From Janibacter sp. HTCC2649 (GTDB lineage Bacteria > Actinomycetota > Actinomycetes > Actinomycetales > Dermatophilaceae), in NCBI RefSeq assembly GCF_000152705.1, contig NZ_CH672413.1:3228139-3292138 (forward strand): a DNA stretch of 64,000 nucleotides, in the 5' to 3' direction. The translations under genes and the position numbers were made by a program. Below are positions 34,597 to 43,726 of the stretch, piece by piece. Each line of letters starts with the position of its first letter. The stretch's first letter is position 1. The notes under the pieces were generated by a model. That model searched no databases and was not told where the DNA came from. It was given only the letters and a program-made list of their open reading frames with translations.

Positions 34597-35211
34597 ATGC
34601 AGAGCGTCATGGTCGACTTCATCATCAGTCTCGACGGGTATGCGTCGGCCGAAGGGTGGCCGGGGCTGTGGGGGGTGGACAGCCCGGAGTACCTCGCGTG
34701 GCTCGGCTCCCAGACCGGTGACCCGTACACCTATCTCATGGGCGCGACGACCTACCGCCTCATGTCGGGCTTTGCCGAACAGGTCGGTGACGACCCGGGG
34801 TTCGCGCACATGACGGCGACGCCGAAGGTCGTCTTCTCGTCCTCCCTCGAGGAGCCGCTGCCCTGGGCGAACTCCGAGCTCGTGACCACCGACGCCGTGG
34901 AGTGGGTGCGTGCGGCCAAGGAGACCGCCGACCGTCCGATGCACACGCTCGGCAGTCTTTCGGTATGCCGTTCGCTCATCTCTGCGGGACTGGTGGACCG
35001 TTTCCGGGTGGTCATCTTCCCGTTCATCACGGGGGCGACGGGTCGGGAGCGGATCTTTGACGACTACCCGGACCTCGGGCTGGAGCTGGTCGAGCACCAG
35101 ACGTTCGCGCCGGGGCTGCAGCTGCTCGAGTACGTCCCCACGATCCTGGATGGCCCACCGGCCGGCGGCATCATGGGGGCTGATTCGCCTGAGTTGCAGC
35201 AGGATTCGTGA
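34597..35211 (+). CDS. Dihydrofolate-reductase-like (RibD C-terminal domain) protein
   Basis: A 204-residue protein with VDFIISLDGYASAEGWPGLWG, YLMGATTYRLMSGFA, TPKVVFSSSLEEPLPWANSEL and RFRVVIFPFITGATGRERIF, the pattern of RibD-C family reductases common in actinobacteria. Likely an NADPH reductase of unknown substrate. The stop overlaps the start of a deazaflavin-dependent nitroreductase gene. A GTATGCCG copy lies at 34963, inside the gene. Confidence 0.87.
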   Translation: MQSVMVDFIISLDGYASAEGWPGLWGVDSPEYLAWLGSQTGDPYTYLMGATTYRLMSGFAEQVGDDPGFAHMTATPKVVFSSSLEEPLPWANSELVTTDAVEWVRAAKETADRPMHTLGSLSVCRSLISAGLVDRFRVVIFPFITGATGRERIFDDYPDLGLELVEHQTFAPGLQLLEYVPTILDGPPAGGIMGADSPELQQDS

Positions 35212-35591
35212 TGAATGGCCCTCCAGCTGGCGCCAAGTACTTCAACAAACTGGCCGTGCAGGTGGCCGGCCGGCGGTTCGTGCCGGTGTGGGCAGTGGTG
35301 CGGCACCGAGGTCGCAAGAGCGGCAAGGAGTACTCCACTCCCGTGGCGGTGCTGACGACACCGGACGCGTTCATCATCGGGCTGCCGTGGGGCAAGGGCA
35401 CCGACTGGGTGCGCAACCTGCGAGCGGCCGGTGGCGGGACGGTGCACTGGCAGGGGCGTGACGAGGCGGTCACGGACCCGGTCTTCGTGGGGGCTGAGGT
35501 GGCTCTCGCGGCTGCTCCGGCCGTGCTGCGTCCGGCCCTCAAACGCCTCCCCGGAGACGGTGCTTTTCTCCAGCTGACGCGCTCGCACTGA
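35208..35591 (+). CDS. Deazaflavin (F420)-dependent nitroreductase-family protein
   Basis: A 127-residue split-barrel protein with FVPVWAVVRHRGRKSGKEYSTPVAVL, PWGKGTDWVRNLRAAGGGTVHWQGRDE. This is the Ddn-like family that uses reduced F420 to reduce quinones or nitro compounds. With fgd at 20.9 kb and the LLM enzyme at 6.6 kb it supports F420-based metabolism. ATGATG at the start gives 35208 or 35211. It overlaps the RibD-C gene by four bases. Confidence 0.88.
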   Translation: MMNGPPAGAKYFNKLAVQVAGRRFVPVWAVVRHRGRKSGKEYSTPVAVLTTPDAFIIGLPWGKGTDWVRNLRAAGGGTVHWQGRDEAVTDPVFVGAEVALAAAPAVLRPALKRLPGDGAFLQLTRSH

Positions 35592-35672
35592 GCTGTCACC
35601 GGCCGGGCGTAGCGTGACGCTCGACAGGTGGCCGAGGTGGCCGCCGCAGCACGTCACGCGAGGAGATCCGGC

Positions 35673-37157
35673 ATGTCCGTGAACGACCAGGTGGCCACGG
35701 CCGAGGCGGCCCCGGTGGAGCGCAGCCCATGGCCCGCGCTGTGGGCGATGGTGCTCGGCTTCTTCATGATTCTGGTCGACACGACGATCGTGTCGGTGGC
35801 GACGCCGGCGATCATGGAGGGCCTCGATACCGACGTCAACGGCGTGGTCTGGGTGACGAGCGCCTACCTCTTGGCGTATGCCGTGCCCCTGCTCATCACC
35901 GGGCGACTCGGTGACCGCTTCGGGCCCAAGAACCTCTATCTCATCGGGCTCGCCGTCTTCACCCTCGCTTCGTTGTGGTGCGGTCTGACCGACTCGATCG
36001 GCGGCCTCGTGGCGGCCCGCATCGTCCAGGGCCTCGGCGCCTCGATGCTCACGCCGCAGACGATGGCCGTCATCACGCGGACCTTCCCGGCTGCCTCCCG
36101 TGGGAGCGCCATGGCGCTGTGGGGAGCCACGGCTGGCGTCGCGATTCTCGTCGGCCCGGTCCTCGGTGGCGTGCTCACCGACGGCCCCGGCTGGGAGTGG
36201 ATCTTCTTCATCAACGTCCCCGTCGGCATCGTGGGGCTCGTGTTGGCCTGGCGTCTCGTGCCCTCCCTCGAGACCCACTCGCACAGTTTCGACTGGCTCG
36301 GCGTGGCCCTGTCCGCCGTCGGTATGTTCCTGCTCGTGTTCGGCGTGCAGGAGGGGGAGACCTACGACTGGGGGACCATCAGCGGCGTGATCTCGGTGCC
36401 GCTGCTCATCGGCGCCGGCCTCATCATGCTCGCCGCCTTCCTGTGGTGGCAGCGCCGCAACACCAGTGAGCCGCTCCTGCCCCTCGGACTGTTCGTCGAC
36501 CGTAACTTCTCGCTCGCCAACGTAGCCATCACGACCATCGGATTCGCCTTCACCGCAATGGGTTTCCCGCTCATGCTCTTTGCCCAGGTCGTGCTCGGCT
36601 TCAGTCCGACCCGAGCGGCCCTCCTGCTCGTGCCGATGGCGATCGTCTCCATCGCGCTGGCTCCGGTGGTCGGCAAACTCACCGACCGCATGCACCCGCG
36701 CCAGCTCGTCGGCTTCGGCATCACCACCTCATCGGTGAGCCTGTTCTGGCTGAGCCGCGTCATGTCGCCAGACATCGCGACGTGGCAGCTGCTCCTGCCG
36801 ATGACCCTCATGGGTGTGGGCAGCGCGTGCATGTGGGCGCCCCTTGGTGCGACGGCCACACGCAACCTTCCTCTCCGGTCCGCCGGCGCCGGGGCCGGCG
36901 TCTACAACACGACGCGTCAGGTCGGCGCCGTCTTCGGCAGCGCGGCGATCGCGGCACTCATGGAGAACCGCTTGGCCGCCCACCTGCCGGGTATGCCGGC
37001 CGGTGGCGGGCTCGAGGCAGCGGGAACGAAGCTGCCCCCGCAGCTCGCCGACGGGTTCGCGCAGGCCATGTCCCAGGCGGTGGTGCTCCCGGCAGCAGTC
37101 CTGCTGATCGGCGTGGTCGCTGCAGTTCTCCTCGAGCGCCCGAGCCACCAGGGCTGA
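35673..37157 (+). CDS. DHA2-family MFS drug efflux transporter
   Basis: A 494-residue permease with fourteen predicted helices. LGFFMILVDTTIVSVATPAI, GRLGDRFGPKNLYLIGLAVF and ATAGVAILVGPVLGGVLTD carry the DHA2 motifs (the D-x2-x3-V-A-x-P motif, the loop 2-3 G-x3-D-R-x-G motif and the helix-5 antiporter motif). AGGAG supports ATG 35673. A GNAT acetyltransferase gene follows directly at the stop codon. The exported compound is unknown; multidrug efflux is the family role. Confidence 0.93.
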   Translation: MSVNDQVATAEAAPVERSPWPALWAMVLGFFMILVDTTIVSVATPAIMEGLDTDVNGVVWVTSAYLLAYAVPLLITGRLGDRFGPKNLYLIGLAVFTLASLWCGLTDSIGGLVAARIVQGLGASMLTPQTMAVITRTFPAASRGSAMALWGATAGVAILVGPVLGGVLTDGPGWEWIFFINVPVGIVGLVLAWRLVPSLETHSHSFDWLGVALSAVGMFLLVFGVQEGETYDWGTISGVISVPLLIGAGLIMLAAFLWWQRRNTSEPLLPLGLFVDRNFSLANVAITTIGFAFTAMGFPLMLFAQVVLGFSPTRAALLLVPMAIVSIALAPVVGKLTDRMHPRQLVGFGITTSSVSLFWLSRVMSPDIATWQLLLPMTLMGVGSACMWAPLGATATRNLPLRSAGAGAGVYNTTRQVGAVFGSAAIAALMENRLAAHLPGMPAGGGLEAAGTKLPPQLADGFAQAMSQAVVLPAAVLLIGVVAAVLLERPSHQG

Positions 37158-37709
37158 GTGGCTGGTCAGATGGTGCTGGAGACGCCTCGACTGCTGCTCA
37201 GGCCCTGGCAGGCAGGTGAGGGCGTCATCCAGCGTGAACTGTGGACCGAGCGTGACCCCCGCGTGCCACCTCACCGGCGCATCGACGCGAACGGTAGCCC
37301 CACGGTCTTCGAACTCGAGGAATCGATCCGCACCACCGACATCTGGTCGACCGGGTTGCTGGCCGTCGAGCGAAAGGAGGACGGTGACGTCATCGGCTAC
37401 TGCGGACTCACCGACAGTGGCCGTGCAGGTGCGGGGGAGCCGGAGCTGGCGTTCGAACTACTGCGCCGATCCTGGGGGCAGGGTTATGCAACGGAGGCGT
37501 CCCGCGCGGTCCTGGAGTCGGCGGCGGCGGCCGGTCACGAACGCCTTTGGGCAACGGTCTGGGACTGGAACACGGCATCTCGTCGAGTACTCGCCAAGCT
37601 CGGGTTCACCGAGACCACCCGAACCGAGGTCGACCCGGTTCACGGGACGACCCTCTTCACCACCCTGCTGCTGTCCGACGACCCGACCGCTGCAGCTCAG
37701 GGCCAGTAG
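37158..37709 (+). CDS. GNAT-family N-acetyltransferase
   Basis: A RimJ/RimL-type GNAT domain: LETPRLLLRPWQAGEG, VIGYCGLTDSGRAGAGEPELAFELLRRSWGQGYATEASRAVL with the acetyl-CoA loop (RRSWGQGYATEA), and NTASRRVLAKLGFTET. GTG 37158 follows the MFS stop without a gap; ATG 37170 is a second option. It may modify the compound exported by the neighbouring pump, but that is inference. The 3' end overlaps a convergent gene by 13 bp. Confidence 0.88.
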   Translation: MAGQMVLETPRLLLRPWQAGEGVIQRELWTERDPRVPPHRRIDANGSPTVFELEESIRTTDIWSTGLLAVERKEDGDVIGYCGLTDSGRAGAGEPELAFELLRRSWGQGYATEASRAVLESAAAAGHERLWATVWDWNTASRRVLAKLGFTETTRTEVDPVHGTTLFTTLLLSDDPTAAAQGQ

Positions 37710-38164
37710 GTGCCCTTGATGACGAAGTAGGTTCCGCGGATGACGCCCGCGAGCTTGGACTTCTGCCGGGCGAACTTGAAGGCCGAGAGTTCCTCGGGCG
37801 GGTCCATGCCCTCGGACAGCTTGAAGCCGACCGCCCTCTTGTCCCCCTCCTCGAGTCCGTAGAGCACGTTGACCGCGAGCCCCGACTCGTATAAGACGTA
37901 CGCCCAGCGCACGCGCTCCACCTCGACCACCGTTGCCTCCAGAGGCGGCGAGGCGAAGACGATGTCGCGCTCCTCGCGCAGGATCCGCGAGACCCAGTCG
38001 ACGACCTCGCCGGCCTCGCTCGCTGGTTCCACCGTGAAGGTGTGGTCGTACTTGTTCTTGAAGTAGCGGGCCTCGTTCGCTCGGAGCCCGGCGAGTGCCT
38101 CGGCAACGGGCGAGCTCTCGAGCCCCTGCGTGGACACGTCCTTGAAATTGACGACCTGACCCAT
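37697..38164 (-). CDS. Conserved hypothetical protein (155 aa)
   Basis: A soluble protein starting MGQVVNFKDVSTQGLESSPV. It has a mixed alpha/beta pattern: charged ANEARYFKNKYDHTFTVEPASEAGEVVDWVSRIL and strand-like EATVVEVERVRWAYVLYESGLAVNVLYGLEEGDKRAVGF. ATG 38164 is preceded by GGAGGAACC. No family recognised. It is convergent with the GNAT gene; the promoter side faces a 198-bp gap with one GTATGCCG copy and no other gene. Confidence 0.65.
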   Translation of the reverse strand: MGQVVNFKDVSTQGLESSPVAEALAGLRANEARYFKNKYDHTFTVEPASEAGEVVDWVSRILREERDIVFASPPLEATVVEVERVRWAYVLYESGLAVNVLYGLEEGDKRAVGFKLSEGMDPPEELSAFKFARQKSKLAGVIRGTYFVIKGTYWP

Positions 38165-38362
38165 GGTTCCTCCACGATGGCTGTGCCGGACGGGGCCAAC
38201 CTACGTGTCGTGCGCGACGGCGGGCACTGGACCGGACCGGACGGCATACGACGAAGACTCTTGACTGGGCGTTGTCCCACGTCGACAAAGGATGCCGTCG
38301 GCTCTGCGAGGTTGCTGAGATCACACAGCCTCCTCTCAGTCGCACCGACCCACAATCGCCAG

Positions 38363-39526
38363 ATGATCCACATCGACCCGGTCGCATCCGGCGCCGCACG
38401 AAGGAAGACCCACGTGTGGCCTGCGACGCCGGTTTGGTCTGCGACGACCGCGTCCCGGGGGTGGTGGATCGTGCTGCTGCTCTGGTGGGCTGGTTGGTTC
38501 CTCGCCCAACACCATCAGGGGGGCGCTTCCTGGCACTTCTTCTCTGACGGGGCGAGGGTTCTGTCAGACCTCGACGACGGGAGGCACGCCGGGCTGCATG
38601 TGTACGCCGAACACCCGGTGCTGCAGATCGGACCTGTGGCGCTCGGCACTGCGTGGGTGCTGGCCACCTTGTCCGACAGCAACGGTGTCTTGGCCGCTCA
38701 GGTCCTCGGCGCCGCTCTCGGTGGCGTGATCGTGCTCCTCGTACGTCACATGGCGCATCAACTCCAGGCGTCGCACCCAAGTGCCCAGCGACTCAACGTG
38801 GATCGCCAGCTCCTCCTGGCAGCGGCGTGCTTCGTCCCGGTCTGGTCCTACGTTGCCGTCAGCTCCACGCACCTCGACGACGTCCTTGCCCTGACGATGG
38901 GAATGGCAGCCCTGGCCTTGGTTGTGTCCCGGCACCCGGTGGGGGCGGGGTTCGCTGTGGCTTTGGCCGTGGACTCCAAGCCATGGGCACTGCCGTTGGC
39001 CGCAGTGCTCCTCGCGCTTCCGTCGCTCCGGGATCGAACGATGGCCCTGTGCGTCGTGGCCCTGGGTGTGGCGGCGGTGTGGCTCCCGTTCTTCATCGCC
39101 GACCCGCAGACGATTCGCGCGATGCACTTCACCATCGCCAACAGCCCACTGTCGGGGCTGCGCGCTTTGGACGTGATGTCGCCACGCACGCCAGCCTGGG
39201 ATCGGCCACTGCAGACGGTGTTGGGGGCGGGCCTTGCCATCGCCGCTGTCCTGCGAGGCCGCACCACGGGTGTGCTCTTGGTGGTGATGGCCAGCCGGTT
39301 GGCGCTCGACCCAAGCACCAACCATTACTACACGGCGGGCCTGGCTGTGGGGGCGCTGCTCTGGGACGTGACCGGGTCACGTCGACGCTGGCCATGGTGG
39401 AGCCTGACGGTGCTCCTCGTCCTGCACGGCGCCCGGTGGGTGCCCGCCCTCAATCCTGTGCACGGTCTCGCGCTCATCGCTTTCGCGCTAGCTGCAGCGG
39501 TATTCGTTGCTGTCGGGAAGTTCTGA
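38363..39526 (+). CDS. Polytopic membrane protein, possibly GT87/DUF2029-like mannosyltransferase
   Basis: A 387-residue protein with about nine helices. Features are WWAGWFLAQHHQGGASWHFFSDGARVL, STHLDDVLALTMGMAALALV, VALAVDSKPWALPLAAVLLALP and SRLALDPSTNHYYTAGLAVGALLWD. An Asp-containing extracytoplasmic loop after helix one and the SKPWALP-like segment recall polyprenyl-phosphate-mannose-dependent transferases, but I cannot confirm the family. ATG 38363 is the first start after the divergent gap. GC content and codon use are slightly more relaxed than in neighbours. Confidence 0.6.
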   Translation: MIHIDPVASGAARRKTHVWPATPVWSATTASRGWWIVLLLWWAGWFLAQHHQGGASWHFFSDGARVLSDLDDGRHAGLHVYAEHPVLQIGPVALGTAWVLATLSDSNGVLAAQVLGAALGGVIVLLVRHMAHQLQASHPSAQRLNVDRQLLLAAACFVPVWSYVAVSSTHLDDVLALTMGMAALALVVSRHPVGAGFAVALAVDSKPWALPLAAVLLALPSLRDRTMALCVVALGVAAVWLPFFIADPQTIRAMHFTIANSPLSGLRALDVMSPRTPAWDRPLQTVLGAGLAIAAVLRGRTTGVLLVVMASRLALDPSTNHYYTAGLAVGALLWDVTGSRRRWPWWSLTVLLVLHGARWVPALNPVHGLALIAFALAAAVFVAVGKF

Positions 39527-39635
39527 CCCTGAGGCCAAAAGTCCGCTCACGATCCCTTCAGGAGGTCGATGACACGCCAGTACCCTGGCTGATCCTCTTC
39601 GCGGCGGCTGATGCCTTTTTGCTCTCGAGCGCGGG

Positions 39636-39767
39636 TCACATGCGCAGGCCGAGATGGGCGAGGACTGCGGAGACCCGCCGGTTGACCTGGTGCTCGTCCG
39701 GCCGGGCGACCTTGTCGAAGACGCGCTGCAAGGCGACGGCGGCATGGGCCGGGAGGTTGCGTTTCAT
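39636..39767 (-). CDS. Small helical protein (43 aa), function unknown
   Basis: ATG 39767 is preceded by CGGAGA six bases away. The peptide starts MKRNLPAHAAVALQRVFDKV and ends RRVSAVLAHLGLRM; it should fold as two amphipathic helices. It occupies the only gene-like stretch in the 437-bp gap 39527-39963. No family recognised. The codon pattern is GC-rich at third positions, favouring a real gene. Confidence 0.5.
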   Translation of the reverse strand: MKRNLPAHAAVALQRVFDKVARPDEHQVNRRVSAVLAHLGLRM

Positions 39768-39902
39768 GTAGGTCTCCGATGGTCGCGGCTGCTGAGTCCC
39801 GCCGGGGGTGCCTCCAGTGCATCGCGCGCGGGCAAGATTCCGGGGTCCGTGGAAACGCGTACCTTCCGTCCGACTCCCGACTCCGTGCCGGGTCCCGTGA
39901 CA

Positions 39903-39940
39903 GGTGTGGGGGAGGACCGGGTTCGGTTCTCCCCCACACC
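39903..39940. terminator. Hairpin terminator, probably bidirectional
   Basis: A 16-bp stem (39903-39918 with 39925-39940, one G-T pair) and a 6-base loop lie 23 bp past the stop of the secreted protein gene on the minus strand. TTTT follows on the plus strand, so it can act in either direction. Confidence 0.75.
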
Positions 39941-39963
39941 TTTTGCCATGCAGCGGGTGGCCT

Positions 39964-40773
39964 CTACTTGCCGTTGCGGCTCAGCTGAACCTTTCCGCTC
40001 GCCTCTGCGACGGTGCACTCCACGAGACCGCAGGCGAACGCCACCGAGAAGTTCGCCGCCTTGCCTCCCGAGAACAGACCGTTGTCCGAGAAGACGAACG
40101 CGTCCCAGTTGTGGGTGGCGCCGTCACACTCGAGCGGATTCACGAAGAAGGATCCGTTGATCTTCAGGCGTCCCACCGTCTGGGTGAGCATGCCCTCGAT
40201 GTCGGACCCGTAGCCGTCAGCGTTGGTGCAGCTGTAGGTGCCGGAGATCCGCGCGGTGCCGTCCTTGTAGGCGACGCCCTTGGGGTTCACCGTGAGTGCA
40301 GCCGTGGGAGCCGGCGGCAGGACCCCGAAGGTGATCGACAGGTTTCCACCAGCCGTGGAGCTGTCGTTGAATGCTGCGATGTAATACGTGGTCCCGGGCT
40401 CGCCGCGCACCCCGGCCTGGCCCGGTCCGCAGGCGACGAGGTTCCCGTCAGCGGGATTCCCCTCGGTGACGAAGACGCCGGCCGAGTAGTTGGAGCCGGA
40501 GACGTCGGCGAGGAAGCCGCTGCCGTCGGCGTCGGTGTAGGTGAACCACACGCTGGCGCCGGTCGCGGGCGCTCCGCAGTTGACGTTGAGAGCGGCATCG
40601 ACGGCGTCGGTGGTCGCTTGGGTGGTGTCTTGGTCGATGGTCGTCGGAAGGGCACTGATGACGGTCGCGCCAGCGGCCGTGTCATTTGATGGCGCGGCCG
40701 CGTGAGCGACCGTCGCGCTGAGAGGCAGGATCAAAGCGGCTACGGCTAGCGCAGCGGCAGAGCGAAACGACAT
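39964..40773 (-). CDS. Secreted protein of unknown function
   Basis: ATG 40773 follows AGGAGGAG and opens a Sec signal peptide (SAAALAVAALILPLSATVAHAA). The mature part (about 243 residues) begins APSNDTAAGATVISALP, resembling the start of pre-peptidase-type beta domains, with TGASVWFTYTDADGSGFLADVSGSNYSAGVFV and a second beta-rich domain containing paired cysteines. It is probably exported and disulfide-bonded. It has its own terminator. No catalytic residues recognised. Confidence 0.78.
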   Translation of the reverse strand: MSFRSAAALAVAALILPLSATVAHAAAPSNDTAAGATVISALPTTIDQDTTQATTDAVDAALNVNCGAPATGASVWFTYTDADGSGFLADVSGSNYSAGVFVTEGNPADGNLVACGPGQAGVRGEPGTTYYIAAFNDSSTAGGNLSITFGVLPPAPTAALTVNPKGVAYKDGTARISGTYSCTNADGYGSDIEGMLTQTVGRLKINGSFFVNPLECDGATHNWDAFVFSDNGLFSGGKAANFSVAFACGLVECTVAEASGKVQLSRNGK

Positions 40774-40891
40774 TGTATGGCTCTCCTCCTGTGAGTGAGG
40801 GGAGCCCCTGCACCCCTCTGTTTTTGACAGTAGGACTCCGGGGTCGCGCCCGAGGAGCAATCGCAAAAGCCGTCGGTGCCGGCAGGAAACG

Positions 40892-40933
40892 ACGAAACCG
40901 CAGGTGCGCCTCGCGGCATACCTGCGGTTTCGT
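40892..40933 (-). terminator. 14-bp stem-loop after tRNA-Phe
   Basis: ACGAAACCGCAGGT (40892-40905) pairs with its exact complement at 40920-40933 across a 14-base loop that contains a GTATGCCG copy. It lies nine bases past the tRNA-Phe 3' end on the minus strand, a natural terminator position. Confidence 0.7.
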
Positions 40934-40941
40934 GGTGTTTG

Positions 40942-41018
40942 TGGTGGCCAGGGACGGGGTCGAACCGTCGACCTTCCGATTTTCAGTCGGACGCTCGTAC
41001 CAACTGAGCTACCTGGCC
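40942..41018 (-). tRNA. tRNA-Phe (anticodon GAA)
   Basis: A full cloverleaf on the minus strand: acceptor GGCCAGG pairing with CCTGGCC, D-loop AGCTCAGTTGGTA, anticodon loop CTGAAAA flanked by TCCGA/TCGGA, T-arm GGTTCGA and encoded CCA. It is a single gene; no other tRNA is adjacent. Confidence 0.97.
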
Positions 41019-41097
41019 GCAAACAGAGCGCCAGGTCGCCCTGGCGCGACCGCAACTATAACTCATGGGAGGGGGCGCCCTAAAACCGTCGAACCGG

Positions 41098-42597
41098 TCA
41101 GCGAACCCCCGCCATCATCTTGGTGATCCACTTGCTGCCAACCGCCATGAGCACGCCCACGGCGATCGATGCGATGCCGAGGAAGAGGAAGTACGGCCGC
41201 TCGTTCGAGGTGTCGTAGAAACCCGCGAGCGAGCCCGCGCCCGCCGAACCCACGGCGACCGACAGGAAGAACAGCGCGATCATCTGCGTGTGGAACGCCG
41301 CCGGGGCCAGCTTGGTCGACAGCGACTGACCCACGGGGGACATGAGCAGTTCGGCCAGGGTGAAGAAGAAGAGGATGAGGACGAGCCAGAGCAGGGGAGT
41401 GCTGTTGGCGCCACCACCGGCGTAGGGGAGGAACAGCAGGAACGCGACGCCCATGAAGATCGTCCCAGCAGCGAACTTGAGCGGCGACGTCGGCTGGCGC
41501 GAACCCAGCCGAGTCCACAGGGCCGCGAAGACGCCGGCAAAGATGATGATGAAGACCGGGTTGATCGATGTCGCCCAGCTCGGCGGCATCTCCCAGCCGA
41601 AGAGCGACCGGTTGAGGCGCTCGTCGGCATAGACCGCCACGACGGTGAACTGCTGCTGGAACAGCGACCAGAAGACGGCGCTCGCGATGAACATCGGGAT
41701 GAACGAGATGACCCGCTTGCGTTCGTCCCCGGTGACCTTCGGGCTCGTGAGCATGATCGCGAACAGGGCGATCGACGCCACGAGGGTGATGGCGACGACG
41801 ATGTCGGACAGACGCTCCGCCTGGATGAACCCGGCCACGGCCAGCACCGCGATGAGCGCAACGACCACCGCAGCGATCACGGCATACCGGATCCGACCGG
41901 CACGGTCGAGCGGGTTGGAGACGACGTGACCCGCGTTGCCGATGGTGGAGCGGCGCAGGCCGAGGTACTGCACGAGTCCCAACGCCATGCCGACCGCGGC
42001 GAGGCCGAAGCCCCAGTGGAAGCCCTTCATGTCCCAGATGAGACCGGTGAGCAGCGGGCCGACGAGCGCGCCGAGGTTGACGCCCATGTAGTAGATCGAG
42101 AACGCGGCGTCGCGGCGCTCGTCGCCCTTCTCGTACATGTCGCCGAGGACCGAGCTCGTCGTCGTCTTGAGTGAACCGGAGCCGATGGCGATGCAGACGA
42201 GGCCGATGCCGACGCCGGCGATGTTGGGCAGGACGGCCAGCGCGATGTGGCCGATCATGATCGTCACCGCAGCGACGGTCAGGGTGCGTTCGGCGCCGAG
42301 AACCCGGTCCGCGACCCACGCGCCCAGCACGGCCGACAGATAGACCAGGCCGCCATAGGCGCCGACGATCGAGGTCGCCGCCTCCTGCGAGAGACCGAGC
42401 CCACCATCGGTCGCCGCGTAGTACAGGTAGTAGACGAGGATGCCCTGCATCCCGTAGAAGCTGAACCGCTCCCACATCTCGATGCCGGCGAGGTTGGCCA
42501 ACCCGAGAGGGTGGCCGAAGAAGCGCCGGTCGGTGCTCGTCTCGGGCTGTTCGGGCTTGTCGTCAAGTGCGGTTCCGTGCGAAGTCACGTATTCCAT
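41098..42597 (-). CDS. POT/PTR-family proton-dependent oligopeptide transporter
   Basis: A 499-residue peptide:H+ symporter with twelve to fourteen helices. The hallmark E-x2-E-R-F-x-Y-Y motif appears as EMWERFSFYGMQGILVYYLYY in helix one, and the PTR2 region is SLKTTTSSVLGDMYEKGDERRDAAFSIYYMGVNLGAL. ATG 42597 or 42600 is the start. The GC-rich gap to the divergent quinone reductase is short (116 bp). It imports di- and tripeptides by family knowledge. Confidence 0.94.
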   Translation of the reverse strand: MEYVTSHGTALDDKPEQPETSTDRRFFGHPLGLANLAGIEMWERFSFYGMQGILVYYLYYAATDGGLGLSQEAATSIVGAYGGLVYLSAVLGAWVADRVLGAERTLTVAAVTIMIGHIALAVLPNIAGVGIGLVCIAIGSGSLKTTTSSVLGDMYEKGDERRDAAFSIYYMGVNLGALVGPLLTGLIWDMKGFHWGFGLAAVGMALGLVQYLGLRRSTIGNAGHVVSNPLDRAGRIRYAVIAAVVVALIAVLAVAGFIQAERLSDIVVAITLVASIALFAIMLTSPKVTGDERKRVISFIPMFIASAVFWSLFQQQFTVVAVYADERLNRSLFGWEMPPSWATSINPVFIIIFAGVFAALWTRLGSRQPTSPLKFAAGTIFMGVAFLLFLPYAGGGANSTPLLWLVLILFFFTLAELLMSPVGQSLSTKLAPAAFHTQMIALFFLSVAVGSAGAGSLAGFYDTSNERPYFLFLGIASIAVGVLMAVGSKWITKMMAGVR

Positions 42598-42713
42598 CAA
42601 TGCACACGCGACGCGGATTTGCCCAACCGGCAGAGCCGTGTCATGACCAGCCCAAACGGCGTATGCCGCCCGCCCGCGGAATGCGCGCCCGTCACCTGGG
42701 CGTTGGCCCGGGC

Positions 42714-43637
42714 ATGCGAGCCATCACCTACAGCAAGTACGGCACCCCCGACACCCTCACCCTCACCGATGTCCCCGACCCCAAGGTCGGGCCGGGCGAG
42801 GTCCTCATCCGGGTGCGCAGCGCCTCGGTCAACCCGGTCGACTGGAAGGTCCTCGCGGGCTACCTCGACGGCCTCATGCAGGTGGACTTCCCGGCGATCC
42901 CGGGTTGGGACGTCTCGGGAGTCGTCGAGGCCATCGGCCCGGACACCCCGGAGTACGCCGTCGGTGACGAGGTCATCGCCTATGCCCGCAAGGACTGGGT
43001 CCAGCAGGGCACCTTCGCCGAGCTCGTCTCCGCTCCCGTGCGCACGGTCGCGCGCAAGCCGGCCGCCCTGGACTGGAACGAAGCCGCAGGGCTCCCGCTC
43101 GCCGGCCTCACGGCATACCAGCTCCTCCACCGCCTCGACACCACGAAGGGCGACACGGTCCTCGTCCACGCGGCCGCAGGCGGCGTCGGCATCCTTGCCG
43201 TCCAGATCGCCACGGCGCTGGGAGCGCGCGTCATCGGCACCGCGTCCGAGGGCAACCACGAGTTCCTGCGCGAGCTGGGGGCCGAGCCGGTCACCTACGG
43301 CGACGGGCTGGCCGAGCGCGTCCGAGAGTTGGCGCCCGAGGGCGTTGACGTCGTCGTGGACTTCGTCGGGGGAGTGCTCGAGACGACTCAGGCCGTGCTG
43401 AAGGACGGCGGGCGCCACGGCTCCATCGCCGACGCCACGGTCGCCGAGGCCGGTGGCATCTCGGCGTGGGTGCGACCCGACTCCGCCGACCTCCAGGCGC
43501 TCGCGGACCTCGCCGACGCGGGCAAGCTCACCGTTCCCGTGGCGGAGGTCTTCGCGCTCGAGAACGCCGCCAAGGCCTACGAGCTGAGCCAGGGCGGACA
43601 CGTGCGCGGCAAGATCGCCATCGAGGTCAGCCGCTGA
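42714..43637 (+). CDS. NADPH:quinone-reductase-type MDR oxidoreductase
   Basis: A medium-chain dehydrogenase/reductase without zinc ligands. It starts MRAITYSKYGTPDTLTLTDVPDPKVGPGEVLIRVRSASVNPVDWKVLAGY. The NADPH site is DTVLVHAAAGGVGILAVQIATALGARVIGTAS. The 307-residue length fits zeta-crystallin-like quinone reductases. ATG 42714 is the start of the conserved domain. A strong terminator follows 20 bp after its stop. The substrate is unknown. Confidence 0.9.
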   Translation: MRAITYSKYGTPDTLTLTDVPDPKVGPGEVLIRVRSASVNPVDWKVLAGYLDGLMQVDFPAIPGWDVSGVVEAIGPDTPEYAVGDEVIAYARKDWVQQGTFAELVSAPVRTVARKPAALDWNEAAGLPLAGLTAYQLLHRLDTTKGDTVLVHAAAGGVGILAVQIATALGARVIGTASEGNHEFLRELGAEPVTYGDGLAERVRELAPEGVDVVVDFVGGVLETTQAVLKDGGRHGSIADATVAEAGGISAWVRPDSADLQALADLADAGKLTVPVAEVFALENAAKAYELSQGGHVRGKIAIEVSR

Positions 43638-43656
43638 GGCTGCGCCTCCCGGACAG

Positions 43657-43694
43657 GCGAAGAGCCCCACACCGTGTGGTGTGGGGCTCTTCGC
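43657..43694 (+). terminator. 16-bp perfect hairpin terminator after the quinone reductase gene
   Basis: GCGAAGAGCCCCACAC (43657-43672) pairs perfectly with 43679-43694 over a six-base loop. It lies between the quinone reductase stop and the convergent tRNA-Asp, and could serve both. Confidence 0.88.
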
Positions 43695-43726
43695 TGTGCT
43701 GTCGCACTGTGACTCTTCACACTGTG

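Noticed and set aside
38242-38290. TTGACT near 38259 as a -35 box for the membrane protein gene
   Set aside because: No acceptable -10 hexamer is found 16-18 bases downstream.
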